Below are positions 22,134-33,263 of a stretch of 64,000 nt of DNA, one piece after another. The translations under genes and the position numbers were made by a program. Source of the DNA: Cryptomeria japonica (Eukaryota > Streptophyta > Pinopsida > Cupressales > Cupressaceae); contig NC_081409.1 of the NCBI RefSeq assembly GCF_030272615.1, forward strand, positions 650,290,468 through 650,354,467, read 5' to 3'. Each line of letters begins with the position of its first letter. The stretch's first letter is position 1. The notes under the pieces are model-generated. The model ran no database searches. It was not told the origin of the DNA and saw nothing but the letters and a program-made list of their open reading frames with translations.

Positions 22134-23040
22134 GTCATTGGATGTAACACTTTCGTTGATACCACTTGTTAGCTTGTTACTAGTTGTTACATCTTCTCAA
22201 GTCACAGCACTTCAGATGAGGGATCTTATCGATCGATTGACACCAATTGAGTATGCAGGTTTTAATCCTATTTGATAGAGTACTCAATTTAGAGAAGGGT
22301 TGATACCAATTATAGATGTGTTAGTGAATACTACTCACCTGCCGGTCATCCTGTAACATCTGCAGTTTGGCAGTCAGTATCCTTACAAGTTCAAGCAAGC
22401 CAACTCTGCATCATGAGCACTTGAACTGGCCCTGAGTCATACACCTTAGGTTCTTATCTCCGGTCAGGTACACTATCGGGATTCCGATCTCCTCCATATA
22501 CCGATTTAGCTGTGCATATGAGATCATCTGATGATCTTTCAGCTCCATTATTTCACCACAGCCTATGACATGATCTTGAATTTTCCCAATGTCATACAAT
22601 GACATCATCATGCCAAGAGACATTGGTTAGCCCAAAAAACATGCAACTCTGCATGATCAACAACTGGGGTGAACATATGTCATTCAGGTCTTCATCAGCA
22701 CCACTTGAGACATAACTTCACTCCATGTTACCGAGGCTAATGAAATGGTATCCAACTTCATTGTCTTACATAACCTGCAAGTACCTATTAGTATACAAGT
22801 CAGTAACATCCTGCACAAACTAGTCAACACCTAAAACCAATTGTTAACCTTTATTGATTGAAGCATGCAGTGGTGATCCAACACTGATCAGTAGGTGTGT
22901 AGTTAATGCAACCTCTACACACACTTATTACTTCCTTCCTTTTCATCGGCAACAGTATGTTCTTCCATGTTACCTTCTTCACTAAGGGGGGATGAATAAT
23001 AAATTCAATGTGCTACTCCCCCTAAGATCTTGCATTTCCT
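22134..23040 (-). other. Copia D interior between gag and 3' end, no pol
   Basis: Where protease, integrase and reverse transcriptase should be, only short unrelated frames are present, for example 22411-22623 minus (70 codons, no known domain). This supports a gag-only element. Confidence 0.55.
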
Positions 23041-25070
23041 TTAGGATTTAGGAGATATCACCTGTGCAAAAGGTGCACAGTGTTGGGCCATGGTCCTCTT
23101 CCTCCATACCTGCTTGGTCTCATTCATCTTCCCATCTTCAGTCTGGGAAGCAGGTCTTTCCTTCTTCTGTTGAAGGGGCTTTCCATTTTCTAATTCTCCA
23201 TCACAACCAGAAGTAGTGCTATAGTAGCACACAACATCCATCCCCACATCATGATTGGGAAATCTCTTAGCATACCGGTTTGACCATCTTCTCCTGATCA
23301 TGTTGTTGTGACTGGCAGCCAAAACTAGTGGACCTCTTGCTCCTGCAGGGAGATTTCTCCTTTGGTTCCATGTAGGTCTCTGCCTTCCATATGCTTTGTT
23401 TTCACTTTTCTGCAGAGCATAGCCATTTTGTCAGCCTCCATGTGATTGCAGGTTGCTCTTCCTGCATTCAAACTCTCTATGGCCAGATCCATTGCAGTCA
23501 TGACAAATAACTTTTTCATAACTGGGAGAGGGCACATGCATGTATCTATTCCTTCTAGATCTCTTTCTACATTCTTCTACCCTATGGCCATAGGCATTGC
23601 ATGCAAAACAATAATCGGTAAATGATGGCATATGACTTACAAATTTATTTTGCCATGCATGAGGATATCTTGCCGATTTCGCATCTACATTTCTTCTTAT
23701 TTGAGAATGGATCCTTGGTTGTTCATTATGTGCAGCTCTTCCATCTGGTCTCTTCCTCTCCCACATTTGTTTTCCCCTGTGGGTTATAGCATTTCTCTGT
23801 CCTCTGCCAGTAGGAGGTCTTCTTTGTTGCTTCCTCATCTTCTTGCTTCCAGTGAAGCTTTCTACTCTCATCTTCCCCTTTCCTTTGGGATCTTTATTGT
23901 TCCTTCTTCTTGCAGCACCAGTCTTCGTTTTTGTCCGTAAGTCATCACTTGTTGTATCTAGCGCAATCTTCTTCCAGGGAGCATTTCTCACTAAGAAGGT
24001 TTGGCCTTTGTTTTCTCCATCAGAGGAGACAAACAAAATGTCATTGTGAGGGACATTCTTGCTGGTGGAGCATTCACCGGCACCACTTCCTGAACCTTCA
24101 ATATCCTTGGCATGCTTTTGATTCTTCAGTATCTTGTCCAAGGCATCTTTGCTGCCATCAAATCGGACTCTTACCTTGAGCTCATCTTGACACTTGTCAA
24201 GGTTATTTTCGAGAATCTTCATTTCTCCAAGAAGCTGTTGATTTTCTTCATTCTTCACTTCTAGCCTAGATGCTAGATCTTCACACCAGCACTCCTTGGT
24301 GTCTCCTACTTGAGACATCAACTCTGAGAGGCTTTTCTCAGATTCCTCAAGGCATTTTGATAGCCAGTTCTGCTCTACTATGGCAGCATTCTTGAATAGC
24401 TTGTATTCCCTTCTTACTCTATTGAGTTCTTCAAGTGCATTTACAAGCTCTCCTTAAAGGTCAACTTTTGCTTCTTCTTAATTATCAAATGGATCTAGAT
24501 GGCTAGATCTACCTGCCATGTCTTCCTCTTCTTCATCATCACTTCCAAACACATCTTGTCAGGGGGGACTGTTTGCCCAGCCACTTTCAGATTCTTGAGC
24601 CATGAAGAGGTGAGTTCCTTCTTCATCACTGCTACGGCTACTAGCAGATCTATCTTCATCATCCAAATAAATATGAGATGTATTTCTCATATTTTCTTCA
24701 ATTGTTGGTTCTACAGTTCAGGGTTCATTTCCATAGAGCTTCTTCAATCTTTCCCATAAGCTCTTTGTTGTTTTACACTTGTCCACCTGTGAAGAGACAT
24801 CAACTGAGAGTCCACTGAACATAGCCATCATAGCCTTTTCATTGGACTGGTTTCTTCTTTCTTCTACAATAGTGGTAGGACGACTGATCTTTCTAGGGAG
24901 ACCATCAACTACTGACATCCATACATCAAACCCTAAAGAGGATAAAAAAACTTCCATTCTGCAACTCCAAATAAAAAAACTCGAACCATCAAATACAGGA
25001 GTAGAGATTGACACTAAACAAACCATTGTGTCCTTAAGCCCGAGTCTACCCAAGTTGGATAAAGCTTGTC
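23041..25070 (-). pseudogene. Copia D gag (UBN2-type domain, coiled coil, two zinc knuckles)
   Basis: Gag forms the virus-like particle that packages element RNA. The N-terminal part (25070-24718) carries the copia gag signature: FDGSSFFIWSCRMEVFL, NEKAMMAMFSGL and TKSLWERLKKLYGNEP. A TGA and further stops follow. A long charged coiled coil occupies about 24460-24150. The open piece 24321-23431 ends with two perfect C-x2-C-x4-H-x4-C knuckles, CFACNAYGHRVEEC and CHDCNGSGHREFEC. A basic, glycine-poor linker lies between coil and knuckles. A shifted tail runs to 23041. The frame is well preserved relative to copia A, in line with a younger insertion. Confidence 0.75.
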
Positions 25071-25084
25071 TAATTGGGAACCTA

Positions 25085-25097
25085 GCCTTAGATACCA
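25085..25097 (-). promoter_or_regulatory. Primer binding site of copia D
   Basis: Minus-strand TGGTATCTAAGGC lies two bases inside the 5' LTR and matches the initiator-Met tRNA type site (TGGTATCAGAGC) at most positions. Confidence 0.75.
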
Positions 25098-25099
25098 AT

Positions 25100-27410
25100 T
25101 GTTAGACACAATGCACCACTAAGAGGGAGAGGGGGTGAATCAGTGGTTCTCAAATCTTTTCCCTTTACTTAATCCTATGTGAGCATAGATCTACCTCAAT
25201 GCAGACTGACCGGTTAGTGGAGAGACCAACACAAATGCAATCACACAAGGGACATCACATAACACTAGCATATACGAGGAAAACTAGGAAAAACCTCAGT
25301 GAGCAATGTTGTTAGAGTCTTATGCTCCAATCCAGCCTCACAATGAAAACATAGTTACAAAGTTTAGGGCACCAACCCCTAACTTTAGGGCACAAACCCA
25401 AGGAGCTACAACCCCTGCCTGATTTATGGGCTGCAACCCCTGCCTTTAGGGCATCTATCCAAGGAGCACCAACCCCTGCACCCAGCTACAACTCAGTGTT
25501 CATAATATAAACATCAAATACCTAAGTAGTTATCTTGTTACAAGTGAATCTTGCAACCTTATCATGTCTTACTCTGTCGGTGAGATACCTTCTCTGCTAC
25601 ACCGACTCACTCTTTTGTTGCTCTCTTTTGTTGCTTAACTGCCGATGAACTCTATCGGTACACTTATCCTCTTCTTCTACTCTGCTGGATCTCCACCTCA
25701 CTCTCTGCTCTTCACCAATATAACACTTTGCTAGTTCTTTGTCTTCCTTCTCTACAGCCTCCTTCACTTCTGCTCTACCAGTATGAACACTATGGGTTCT
25801 TCTCTCCTACCGGTTGAACGCTTCAACCAGGTTCTCCCTCACTCTCACTCACTTCTCAGATGCTCATCAAGCACTAGGCTGATTTTCTCTTACCTACAGA
25901 AGTATCACACTACACAGTAGCACAATATTCTTCTATTACAGCAGCTTCTAATAATGTCTTTTGCCTTAATCTCTATAGACTGGTTTCCCGCCAAAAGACA
26001 ATTTCAAAAATCAGGCGGTTAGGGTTTCTTCACCACCCTCGAGGCAAAACCAAATCCAATCAAATCCTATCTGATCTGATCTTTCAGACACCCAGTCTAG
26101 ACAACTTCGCCATTTACGTCCCTCTTGGATCATGCCTTCCATCTCTGGTGATCTACTTTTTATCCTAAGAGCAGATCTCTTGGTCAAGACACACAAGATC
26201 CGTCGTGTTGCTTCCTGCATTGCCTTGATCTCCTCAATCGCTCTTAGCTGGCTCGTAGTTGTCCTTCAAACCTTGAGCCACAAACCCCTGCAATAATCTG
26301 TAGCATGTCCCCTGATTTGTGGGACCTTCTATTAATGTCGACCAACTCTACACCTATCTTGTTAATGTACATTCCATCTTTATCTGATGCAGGTTCGCCA
26401 CCTCATGCACGTTTTCCATTTCATCCTCTCGTGGCATCATTGTTGGTATCCACCTCATCACACTGTTCTGTCAGTTTATGCCTAGTCACCGAACATTCAA
26501 ACAACGGGTTCCATCTACAGATAATCAAACCCTACTGGCATATGACACCTTGCCAGTTGTCCTTTTGGTCATGACCTTTCTTAATCTGTCGGTGTAACCC
26601 TCAAATCCATCTTTAGACATGACTAATCTATGCATGCACATTCCCATCAAGTATCTGCACCTTGTCCATAATAACGATGAGCTTACATACTAGTTGCCAC
26701 TCTTGATGACACCATGTCATCAACCTTCACAAGACTCCATCTTTAATCAGGTCAATTTATTTCTGACTGCATCTCCTTAGCCTTACCTTTTCCCTGATCA
26801 ATTATGTTCATTCCTCTACCGGTTTGTCAAGGTGACAAACACTTCTCACTTCCTCTGAATTGGTATCTCAACATGCCTTCTCTGTCGGTCCTGATCTCAT
26901 GTACTTAAGGCATTCCCTCAATTCACTGATGTATTCGATGTGAGCCTTCAAGTACTAGCCTTTACCTCTTCACACTTATGCACACAGTGCATAATAAGAG
27001 ATAATCTCCACTTACCAGTGGAGTGACACCTTATCTTCCTGCAATGTACTCAAGTGGCTTCCCTGTTTGTGCAGCATCTCTTCAAACAGGCACATTCATT
27101 GTGAGTCATAGCTTATCGTGATGACTGCATCTTTATCACAAACACCATTTGCCAGTTGACATACTTTCCTTGCCAGGGATACACTATACCGGTATCTGTA
27201 ACCTTACCATTCCATCCACACAAAATAGGCATTAACTTATGTACAGGTTTCACCAATGATCACTCTTTCTTATTATACCAGTGTTTTGCAATGCAAGGTG
27301 ATATCAAAGATATCACATCATGTACTCCTCCATAGCAGTGTTGCACAACCATCTCTTCTACCGGTAGTCATCCAATACCGGTTGACATCAATGACAACAC
27401 AATGCCAATA
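25100..27410 (-). repeat. Copia D 5' LTR
   Basis: In plus coordinates it runs from TGTTAGACAC to CCAATA (terminal CA changed to TA). It contains the GATTCA/CCCCCTC tract near its 3' end that is typical of the copia LTRs in this window, and several CCGGT words. Right after it the copia A LTR resumes at 27411 with AGGAGTACC, as in the intact copy near 37627. Confidence 0.8.
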
Positions 27411-27937
27411 AGGAGTACCACTAATCAGAGACTCATAGGTAACTCAATAGTTGTAAGACTCTTACACACAACCTCTATCTCATGCACCTCACATATAGGA
27501 GATACAATACAAGAAACCGTCAAGCGGTATTACAAAACCATGGGCTAAAACCACCCAATAAAGTAGAGTTGACCTTATCTCCATTCTAAATACCCTATGA
27601 CATGTCAAAACTCACGTCAACATGTGTTCCTCCCTTTTACAAGTAATATATATGTTCGACACAATTTATATTTCCTATTTCAGGACTCCAAACTTCTAGA
27701 TGGCATAACTTGTGAACCATGTGTCTCATTGACAAACAGTTTGATGTACCGGAAAGATCGAGAAGTGCTCTATCACCTCATAACCTGCTACACTAGTTAC
27801 GCCCACTTTTCAAGGCATTCCAGAGGGTCTAAAGTCTTCAAAATTAAATTTAAACCTTTCATTGCACCCTCCAAAAATGAAAACTTTAATATCTTCAAAA
27901 CTAGTTGTGATCTTACGATGAAAATTTACTAGCATGT
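27411..27937 (-). repeat. Copia A 3' LTR, piece 2
   Basis: Collinear with 37627-38150 of the intact LTR, for example ACCATGGGCTAAAACCACCC in both. It stops at CATGT (27933-27937). Confidence 0.9.
27933..27937. repeat. Probable target-site duplication CATGT, left copy
   Basis: Pairs with CATGC at 31697-31701. The intact copia A LTR reads GGCATGCTTATC here, so CATGC is ancestral and the left copy has a C-to-T change. Confidence 0.65.
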
Positions 27938-28540
27938 TGTTGTGGCATATTCACACATCGCCCCATTGCAAATGGGGACCCCTACTTTTTGCTTTCTAGG
28001 GTTAGTTTCCTTTGCTTGGTTGTCTGGTCTTGGCTTTTAGCCTTTGCATTGGAGAGTTGTCAGAGAGATCATTAGGATAGCAGGCTCTTCTTAAGTTGAA
28101 GGGGGTCAGTAAGTGGATCTCCTCAAGAGGTCAGGTCAATTGAGTGATTAGGGGTTATTTAAATCATTCCTAGGGTATTTTTTGTGTACTATCTAGTCGC
28201 ACTTTAAGTTGCTAAATAAAACCTCGGTTGAATGCATAATGTCCTCCTAGGTCCCATCCCTTACACCAAGGACAGAGCGAATTCGCCTTAAGGAGTCTAG
28301 AATGTCATCTTAATCCTCAAATGTCTTGAAATTTGGCTGTCTGGAATGTCATCCTGATCCTGAAATTTAACTAAGTCTGGAAAATTGAAGAATCCTCCAA
28401 AACTAGATTTTGCATTATAACTTCTGGAGGTCTGAAACCACTCTCAAACATCCTAACAATATATATGGAATATAACTTAAAGTAGAATACTTAAATGTTA
28501 TATTCCATATATGAATCCTGACAGAGAGACTAACATGTCA

Positions 28541-30098
28541 ATTTTCGCTCCTGACCCTTCCAAAGGGTCCAGAGCGAAATTCCCCAAAAGACCTATTTCT
28601 TCACTAAGGACATCAAACAGTCGACATACATGGCAAGGAAAGGATTCAAAAGATCAAGTCTAAAGCAAAGATGATTGAAAAAGGATGAGAATTGAGCCAA
28701 AAAGAGCAATTTTGCTCCTGACCCTTCCAAAGGGTCAAAAGCAAATTTCTCCATAAAGCATTATCCCTTGCTCCAACCTTTGAATTAATCCATTCCTAGG
28801 CATTCTTGAAGGCAAATCACTTGTTTTTGATGAGAAAAAGTTGAAAATGAAGTCAATGATGGAAAATTGAGCCTAAAACATCAATTTTCTTCCTGACCCT
28901 TCCAAAGGGTCCAGAGTGAAATTCTTAGGAAAACTTTTTTCCTCACCAAAACCTTGAAATGGACACCACTTTGAGAGAAAGTTGACTTGATGGTGATAGA
29001 AGGAGGTTTGACAACTTCAATTCAAGGCAAAGAAAGGAGAAAAGAAGTGTGAGATGAGCCTATGGAATAATTTTGCTCTTAACACTTCCAAAGGGTCCAG
29101 AGCGAAATTTCTTAAAACACTATTTTCTTCCTTGTTCAAGCCAAGATCTTTGTTCCTAGGACATGGTGGAGAGAGGATGGATATATACTTGCCTTAGGAA
29201 CTGAATGGAAGTAAAAGCAATGTTATATTTCAAGGTAAAAGACAAATTTTGCTCCTGACCCTTCTAAAGGGTCCAGAGGGAAATTCTTTCAAGCTCCCGA
29301 CCCTTCCAAAGTTTCCAGAGCAAAATTCATTAAACCTCCTTTTGCTCCCAATTTTGTATCAAGCCTAGTGTTGATTGAGGTGGATTGAACTTAGAGGCAT
29401 CCTTAGGCATGCATTTGAGTAAGTTGTGGTCACAGAATGTGAAGAATTTGTCCTAAAATGCAAATTTCACTCCTGACCCTTCCAAAGGGTCCAGAGTGAA
29501 ATTTCCTAATACCTCTATTTGTTCATTGTTGAGACCAAGATCTTGATTTCTAAGGCATGGTTGGGATAGAATTGATGTTTACTTTCCTTTGAAAGGTGAT
29601 TTAAGGCAATGAAGTGATGGAATTGAAGCTAAATCACAAATTTTGCTCCTAACCCTTCCAAAGGGTCTAGAGTGAAATTCCTTATAGGTCCTGTCCTTGG
29701 CCAAGGTCCAAAGCGAAATTTCTTAAAATACTATTTTGGTCTTTGTTTGAAGCCTAGATTTTGTCCCTATGGCATAAGATTGATGTATTCTTTCCTTGAG
29801 AAGATATTTGAGGCAAAGAAATGATGAAAATTGAGCTAAAATGCAAATTTCGCTCCTGACCCTTCCAAAGGGTCTAGAGCGAAATTCCTAGGAGATCTAA
29901 AGTTTTGACCAAGTCCTTGAGCAAAACCCATTCCTAAACAATTTTAGAGGTGAATGATTTGATCTTGGTAAGGTAAGGTTGAAAATGAGATCTAATTGAG
30001 CAACTTTGTCCAATTTTGCTCCTAACCCTTCCAAAGGATCCACAGCGAATTTCACTATAGGGCTTGTCCCTAGAGAGGATCCTAAGCGAATTTCATTC
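28541..30098. repeat. Array of about ten 40-bp near-palindromes, 165-220 bp apart
   Basis: The core is (A)ATTT(C/T)GCTCCTGACC followed by CTTCCAAAGGGTC and then CAGAGCGAAATT. The outer arms AATTTCGCTC and GAGCGAAATT are exact reverse complements, and the inner GACCCTT pairs with AAGGGTC. Copies start at about 28541, 28708, 28883, 29070, 29244, 29287 (weak), 29462, 29638, 29845 and 30012, with looser variants at 29681 and 30061 and one before the array at 28251. Between copies the sequence is only loosely similar (words such as GGCAAAG, GAAAATTGAG, CATTCCTA). The hairpins are far better conserved than the spacers. Confidence 0.85.
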
Positions 30099-30123
30099 TA
30101 ATGCCTTTTGTTGATGATTTAAG

Positions 30124-30188
30124 GTGAGAAATATCATGTTAGACCAAATATATCATGTATACTTAATCATCCTTTGTTTGTTTTGCAG
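30124..30188 (+). other. Intron-like segment in the LTR-like unit
   Basis: AAG|GTGAGAAA at 30121-30131 and TTTGTTTGTTTTGCAG ending at 30188 fit a plant 5' and 3' splice site, 65 bp apart, which is near the lower size limit. In element C a comparable TTGCAG precedes the 408-codon ORF at 11228. No ORF of note follows here. Confidence 0.3.
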
Positions 30189-30823
30189 ATTAATAAAATC
30201 AAGATGGAGGTGGATCAGGCCAGGACAAGGAAAACCTACTACTCAAGTTCCATCATCATCAAGGACACTTCAAATGCTTGAGAGAGGACTCAAGGTGCTT
30301 CAAAGTTGAAGGACTTCAAGTGTTCAAGGAGTTGCACGTAATAGACCAAGTTATCCTCAAGGACCTCATTTTGCCATATGGAGAAACCACATGATATCAG
30401 AAGAAGATCATGTAAGCATTTCAAGGTGAAGTGGGTTGCTAAGGAGTGATCTGACCATAAGGAGGCTTCATCAAACATATGAGAGTCGGGGTTACATCAT
30501 TCACTAAGTACATCAAGGATGAAGGAAGATCAATCAAGGTCAATGCAAGGGCAAATGCAAGACAAGGTGGCATCCTAGTCACTATTCCTCCAGTCAGATA
30601 GCTCCACCTCAGCATGTCCAGATTCAATGTACCTGACACACTAGTGATAGCACAAACTTTGAGGCACCCTACCCCTGACATCTATTGGTCCACTTTCATC
30701 GAATGTAATTTTCTCATTGGCTAAGGAGAGTTTCTTGTAACAAACCCTAATTAGGGTTTTCATTGTAAAATCTTGGCCATTGATCTTAAATTGATCTGAG
30801 CCATTGAATTGTATTGAGACCAT

Positions 30824-30831
30824 TATAAAAC
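30824..30831 (+). promoter_or_regulatory. TATA box of the LTR-like unit
   Basis: TATAAAAC, about 870 bp before the CA terminus, the same relative place as the box in element C. Confidence 0.5.
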
Positions 30832-31696
30832 GCTCAAGCTCTTCATTTATAAAGCTTAATAGTTGGTTAATAGAGGTTAATAGCTAGGAGTTAGTAGCTA
30901 GAATAGTGAATAGAATAGCAATTAGAGTAGATTAGGAAGAGAAGGCAAGAAATTGTTGCCTTGATTGTAAATGAACTCCATTTTCATTGAAGTTATGGTG
31001 AAATGTGTCGTTTCTTTGCAATATGCATGGTCTCTTGTTGAATCTTCATTTTAGATGATAGTTAATTAGATTGAATGAAGGAAGTTATTGAATGCACTCG
31101 CAGGGAATCTGCCTAGTCCAAACCACTAGCCTCTTGTTGATTGTAAGAGCGCCTTGCGTGGTCAACTGGAATAAAATAAGCTTAATTTCGAGTCGTTATG
31201 CATCTATTGTTTATGCATTCACTTGAATGGTGATCAGTGTCTAATGGCGTAACAATTTGAACATCTTCAAAATTCCCTTAGAAGATTGCACTGAGTTGGT
31301 TCGGATTGTTCAACCTGATGGTGAGACCCAGCCCAGTAGAACTCCAGCTAGTCGTTCATCCATCTTCTTCCATTCTAGGTCTTAGATTAGATTCTTCAAA
31401 CCCTAAATCTTTTGATATTTCTTTATCTTCCAGCCAATAGATAAGATTCAAGTTCCAGAAAATTAAACGCTCAGCAAGTCGAATGTAAGATGTAAGTCCC
31501 CTTGTGATTCCAGTAAAATCACATCATACCACAAGAGCTTAATCACACGTAGAGACCCTACATATAAGAACCTTGAAGTCTTCTCGAATGATCCTTAGGC
31601 AAAATCTTCAGCATTCGAGGAAATTTTGTTCAAGAGAGGATAAGATACCTTGGTATTTTATTGTATGTTCACATGTGCATAAAAAACACATCAACA

Positions 31697-31767
31697 CATG
31701 CTTATCTAGCCAATCCAAAGCTTTGGGGAGAATTTCACACTGTTTCATGGTTTAAAAAAACTTACTA
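31697..31767 (-). repeat. Copia A 3' LTR, piece 3
   Basis: CATGCTTATCTAGCCAATCC matches CATGCTTATCTACCCAATCT of the intact LTR near 38148. It continues through GGGGAGAATTTC to the solo LTR start at 31768. Its first five bases are also the right-hand target duplication of the preceding unit. Confidence 0.85.
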
Positions 31768-33127
31768 TGTTGGACATTGTTGTTGCTAGGATATGTTGTC
31801 ATTGATGTCAACATATTATTATGATTTATTGCTTCGCTGATTGCAAATTGGTTTATTGGAATCATGGTTTGGTGTATGCAGTATTTCTAGTATAATTATA
31901 TTTTTCTATATTGGTTTTGGTGATCCGAAAAGCTTAATTGATCATATCATATGATCCGGTTTGCAATTTGTTTTTCTGATCACTGCTTTGCAGAGTTCAG
32001 TATTTCCTCCGGTATACTCTGCTATGATCAGATCTTGAGTGGAGTCTTTGGGAGATTGTTTGGGATGGTCTTATGTATCTTCATTTCAGATGGTTCATGA
32101 TTTGGTGCTCCGCAAGTTATCTTTCTTCGTGATAGTTATTGTTGTTTGAGTGTTCTTGAGGTTCAAATTTTGATCGATGAAGATTTGATTAGTGTTCATA
32201 CAGCTGTTATTGATGATTCTAACGTGCTTGCTAATGTTTCCTAATTGTGTTCTATTTGTTTTGATGATCTTCATTGATCATTGTTCAAGTTCTTGGTGTT
32301 TTTGCTGAACTGGTGATGTTCTTCATGTTATGTGGTTTTCCTGCTAGTGTAGTGTGTTGCGGTTGATCTTGGCGTGATTACCGGTGGTGATGATCATTTG
32401 GATATTTCAATTAGGTCCATGTTATATAATGTATATCATTATATTGGTCTAGTGGTCGATCTTTGTATCGTGTGATGTAATTTTGTAATTATGAGTTGAG
32501 GGTTTAGCCGACCTTTTTGTCAAAGTTGATGAATTGTATAAATAGGTGGTATAGTCATGTAATTTATGTATCAAGGTTGTGTCTGTATTATCAAAGAGTG
32601 ATGTATGTGCGAACAAGGAATTCATCTTTCACTGTAATGTATTGAGTAGATATTGGTGTTGCAGAGTAGACATTTGTGCTTAACTGAAACTGTCATCAAG
32701 CATTAGCAGATGTTGTTATTGCGGTTCATTTCATTCTGGATTATTGTTCGATCATTTTGTAAGTCAGTGAGACTTCCTTGTAAGGTAGTGAACCGTCCCT
32801 GAGGGTTGTAGGCTTCTGGGTTATTGTATCTCAAGTTGTAAACTCTGAGCAGTGTGCCTAAATGTTGGTGCATTCCCCATTGTAAAATTTACACATACTA
32901 CTACAGAGTGTCATCTTATTGTGGGTAGGTTCTGACTGTGTTTTTTCCCTTAACCAAGTTTTCCACGTCAAAATCTTGGTGTTGTGTGTTGTGCTATCAA
33001 TTTTCTTATCTTTGTTGTTGCTACAATTTGTCAGATTTGAAATTCTGGTTGAGTTTGCTAATCCGGTGAAAACTGATTCACCCGCCCCCCCTCCCCTCTC
33101 AGTTTTTTTTTATTGTTGTTGCCAACA
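31768..33127 (+). mobile_element. Solo LTR, Sirevirus-like copia type
   Basis: It starts TGTTGGACATTG and ends GTTGCCAACA, a 6-bp inverted terminus TGTTGG/CCAACA. Near the start TGTTGTCATTGATGTCAACA forms an imperfect palindrome shared with the LTR of copia D. A TATA box TATAAATAGG is at 32537, and CTGATTCACCCGCCC stands about 60 bp before the end, as in the other copia LTRs. No internal region or second LTR is present. A clear target duplication is not visible, although copia A LTR sequence continues on both sides. Confidence 0.8.
32537..32546 (+). promoter_or_regulatory. TATA box of the solo LTR
   Basis: TATAAATAGG, a near-consensus plant TATA element, about 590 bp before the LTR end. Confidence 0.6.
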
Positions 33128-33176
33128 AAATAGTAACCTCATGTAAATGCAAGGTTGAGACACCATTTTCCTAACA
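33128..33176 (-). repeat. Copia A 3' LTR, piece 4
   Basis: TAGTAACCTCATGTAAATGC and the following bases match 38222-38267 of the intact LTR. It ends CCTAACA, and on the minus strand the polypurine tract AAGTGGGAGAT directly precedes it (33177-33187). Confidence 0.9.
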
Positions 33177-33263
33177 ATCTCCCACTTGTCAAACACCTTG
33201 CAAGAGCAAAGGGAGTATCAACACAATAAATTAACTACTAGGGGCCATGAGGCCCATAGACTC

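Larger units (their letters stand above)
20168..27410 (-). mobile_element. Copia D: gag-only Sirevirus-like element nested in the LTR of copia A
   Basis: The 5' LTR is 25100-27410 (2.3 kb) and the truncated 3' LTR 20168-21915. The 3.2 kb interior holds a primer binding site, a gag frame with coiled coil and two zinc knuckles, and a cluster of polypurine tracts before the 3' LTR. I find no protease, integrase or reverse transcriptase motif, so it must have relied on proteins from another element. A long coiled-coil Gag and repeated AAAGGGGGAG tracts are known hallmarks of the Sirevirus lineage of copia. About 0.6 kb of the 3' LTR end and 0.2 kb of the copia A LTR are missing at the left junction. 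Confidence 0.8.
27938..31696 (+). mobile_element. 3.76 kb LTR-like unit with palindrome array, related to element C
   Basis: It starts TGTTGTGGCATATTC, ends ACACATCAACA and sits between the two halves of CATG(C/T) in the copia A LTR, so it inserted as one unit. Start and end align with element C. The 5' third holds the array of near-palindromes (28541-30098). After it come an intron-like segment, coding-poor sequence, a TATA box at 30824 and an end region with GTAAGTCCCCTTGTGATTCC. No second LTR copy or pol gene is inside. It reads as a solo LTR of an element with giant LTRs, lacking the large ORF that C carries. Confidence 0.65.

Noticed and set aside
23632-24179. Plus-strand ORFs of 68-102 codons opposite the copia D gag
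   Set aside because: They are antisense shadows of the gag frame, which has zinc knuckles and a coiled coil on the minus strand.
28541-30098. A CRISPR-like array of regularly spaced palindromic repeats
   Set aside because: Repeat copies and spacers both drift, spacers are 130-180 bp and mutually similar, and everything around is plant retrotransposon sequence. No cas genes.
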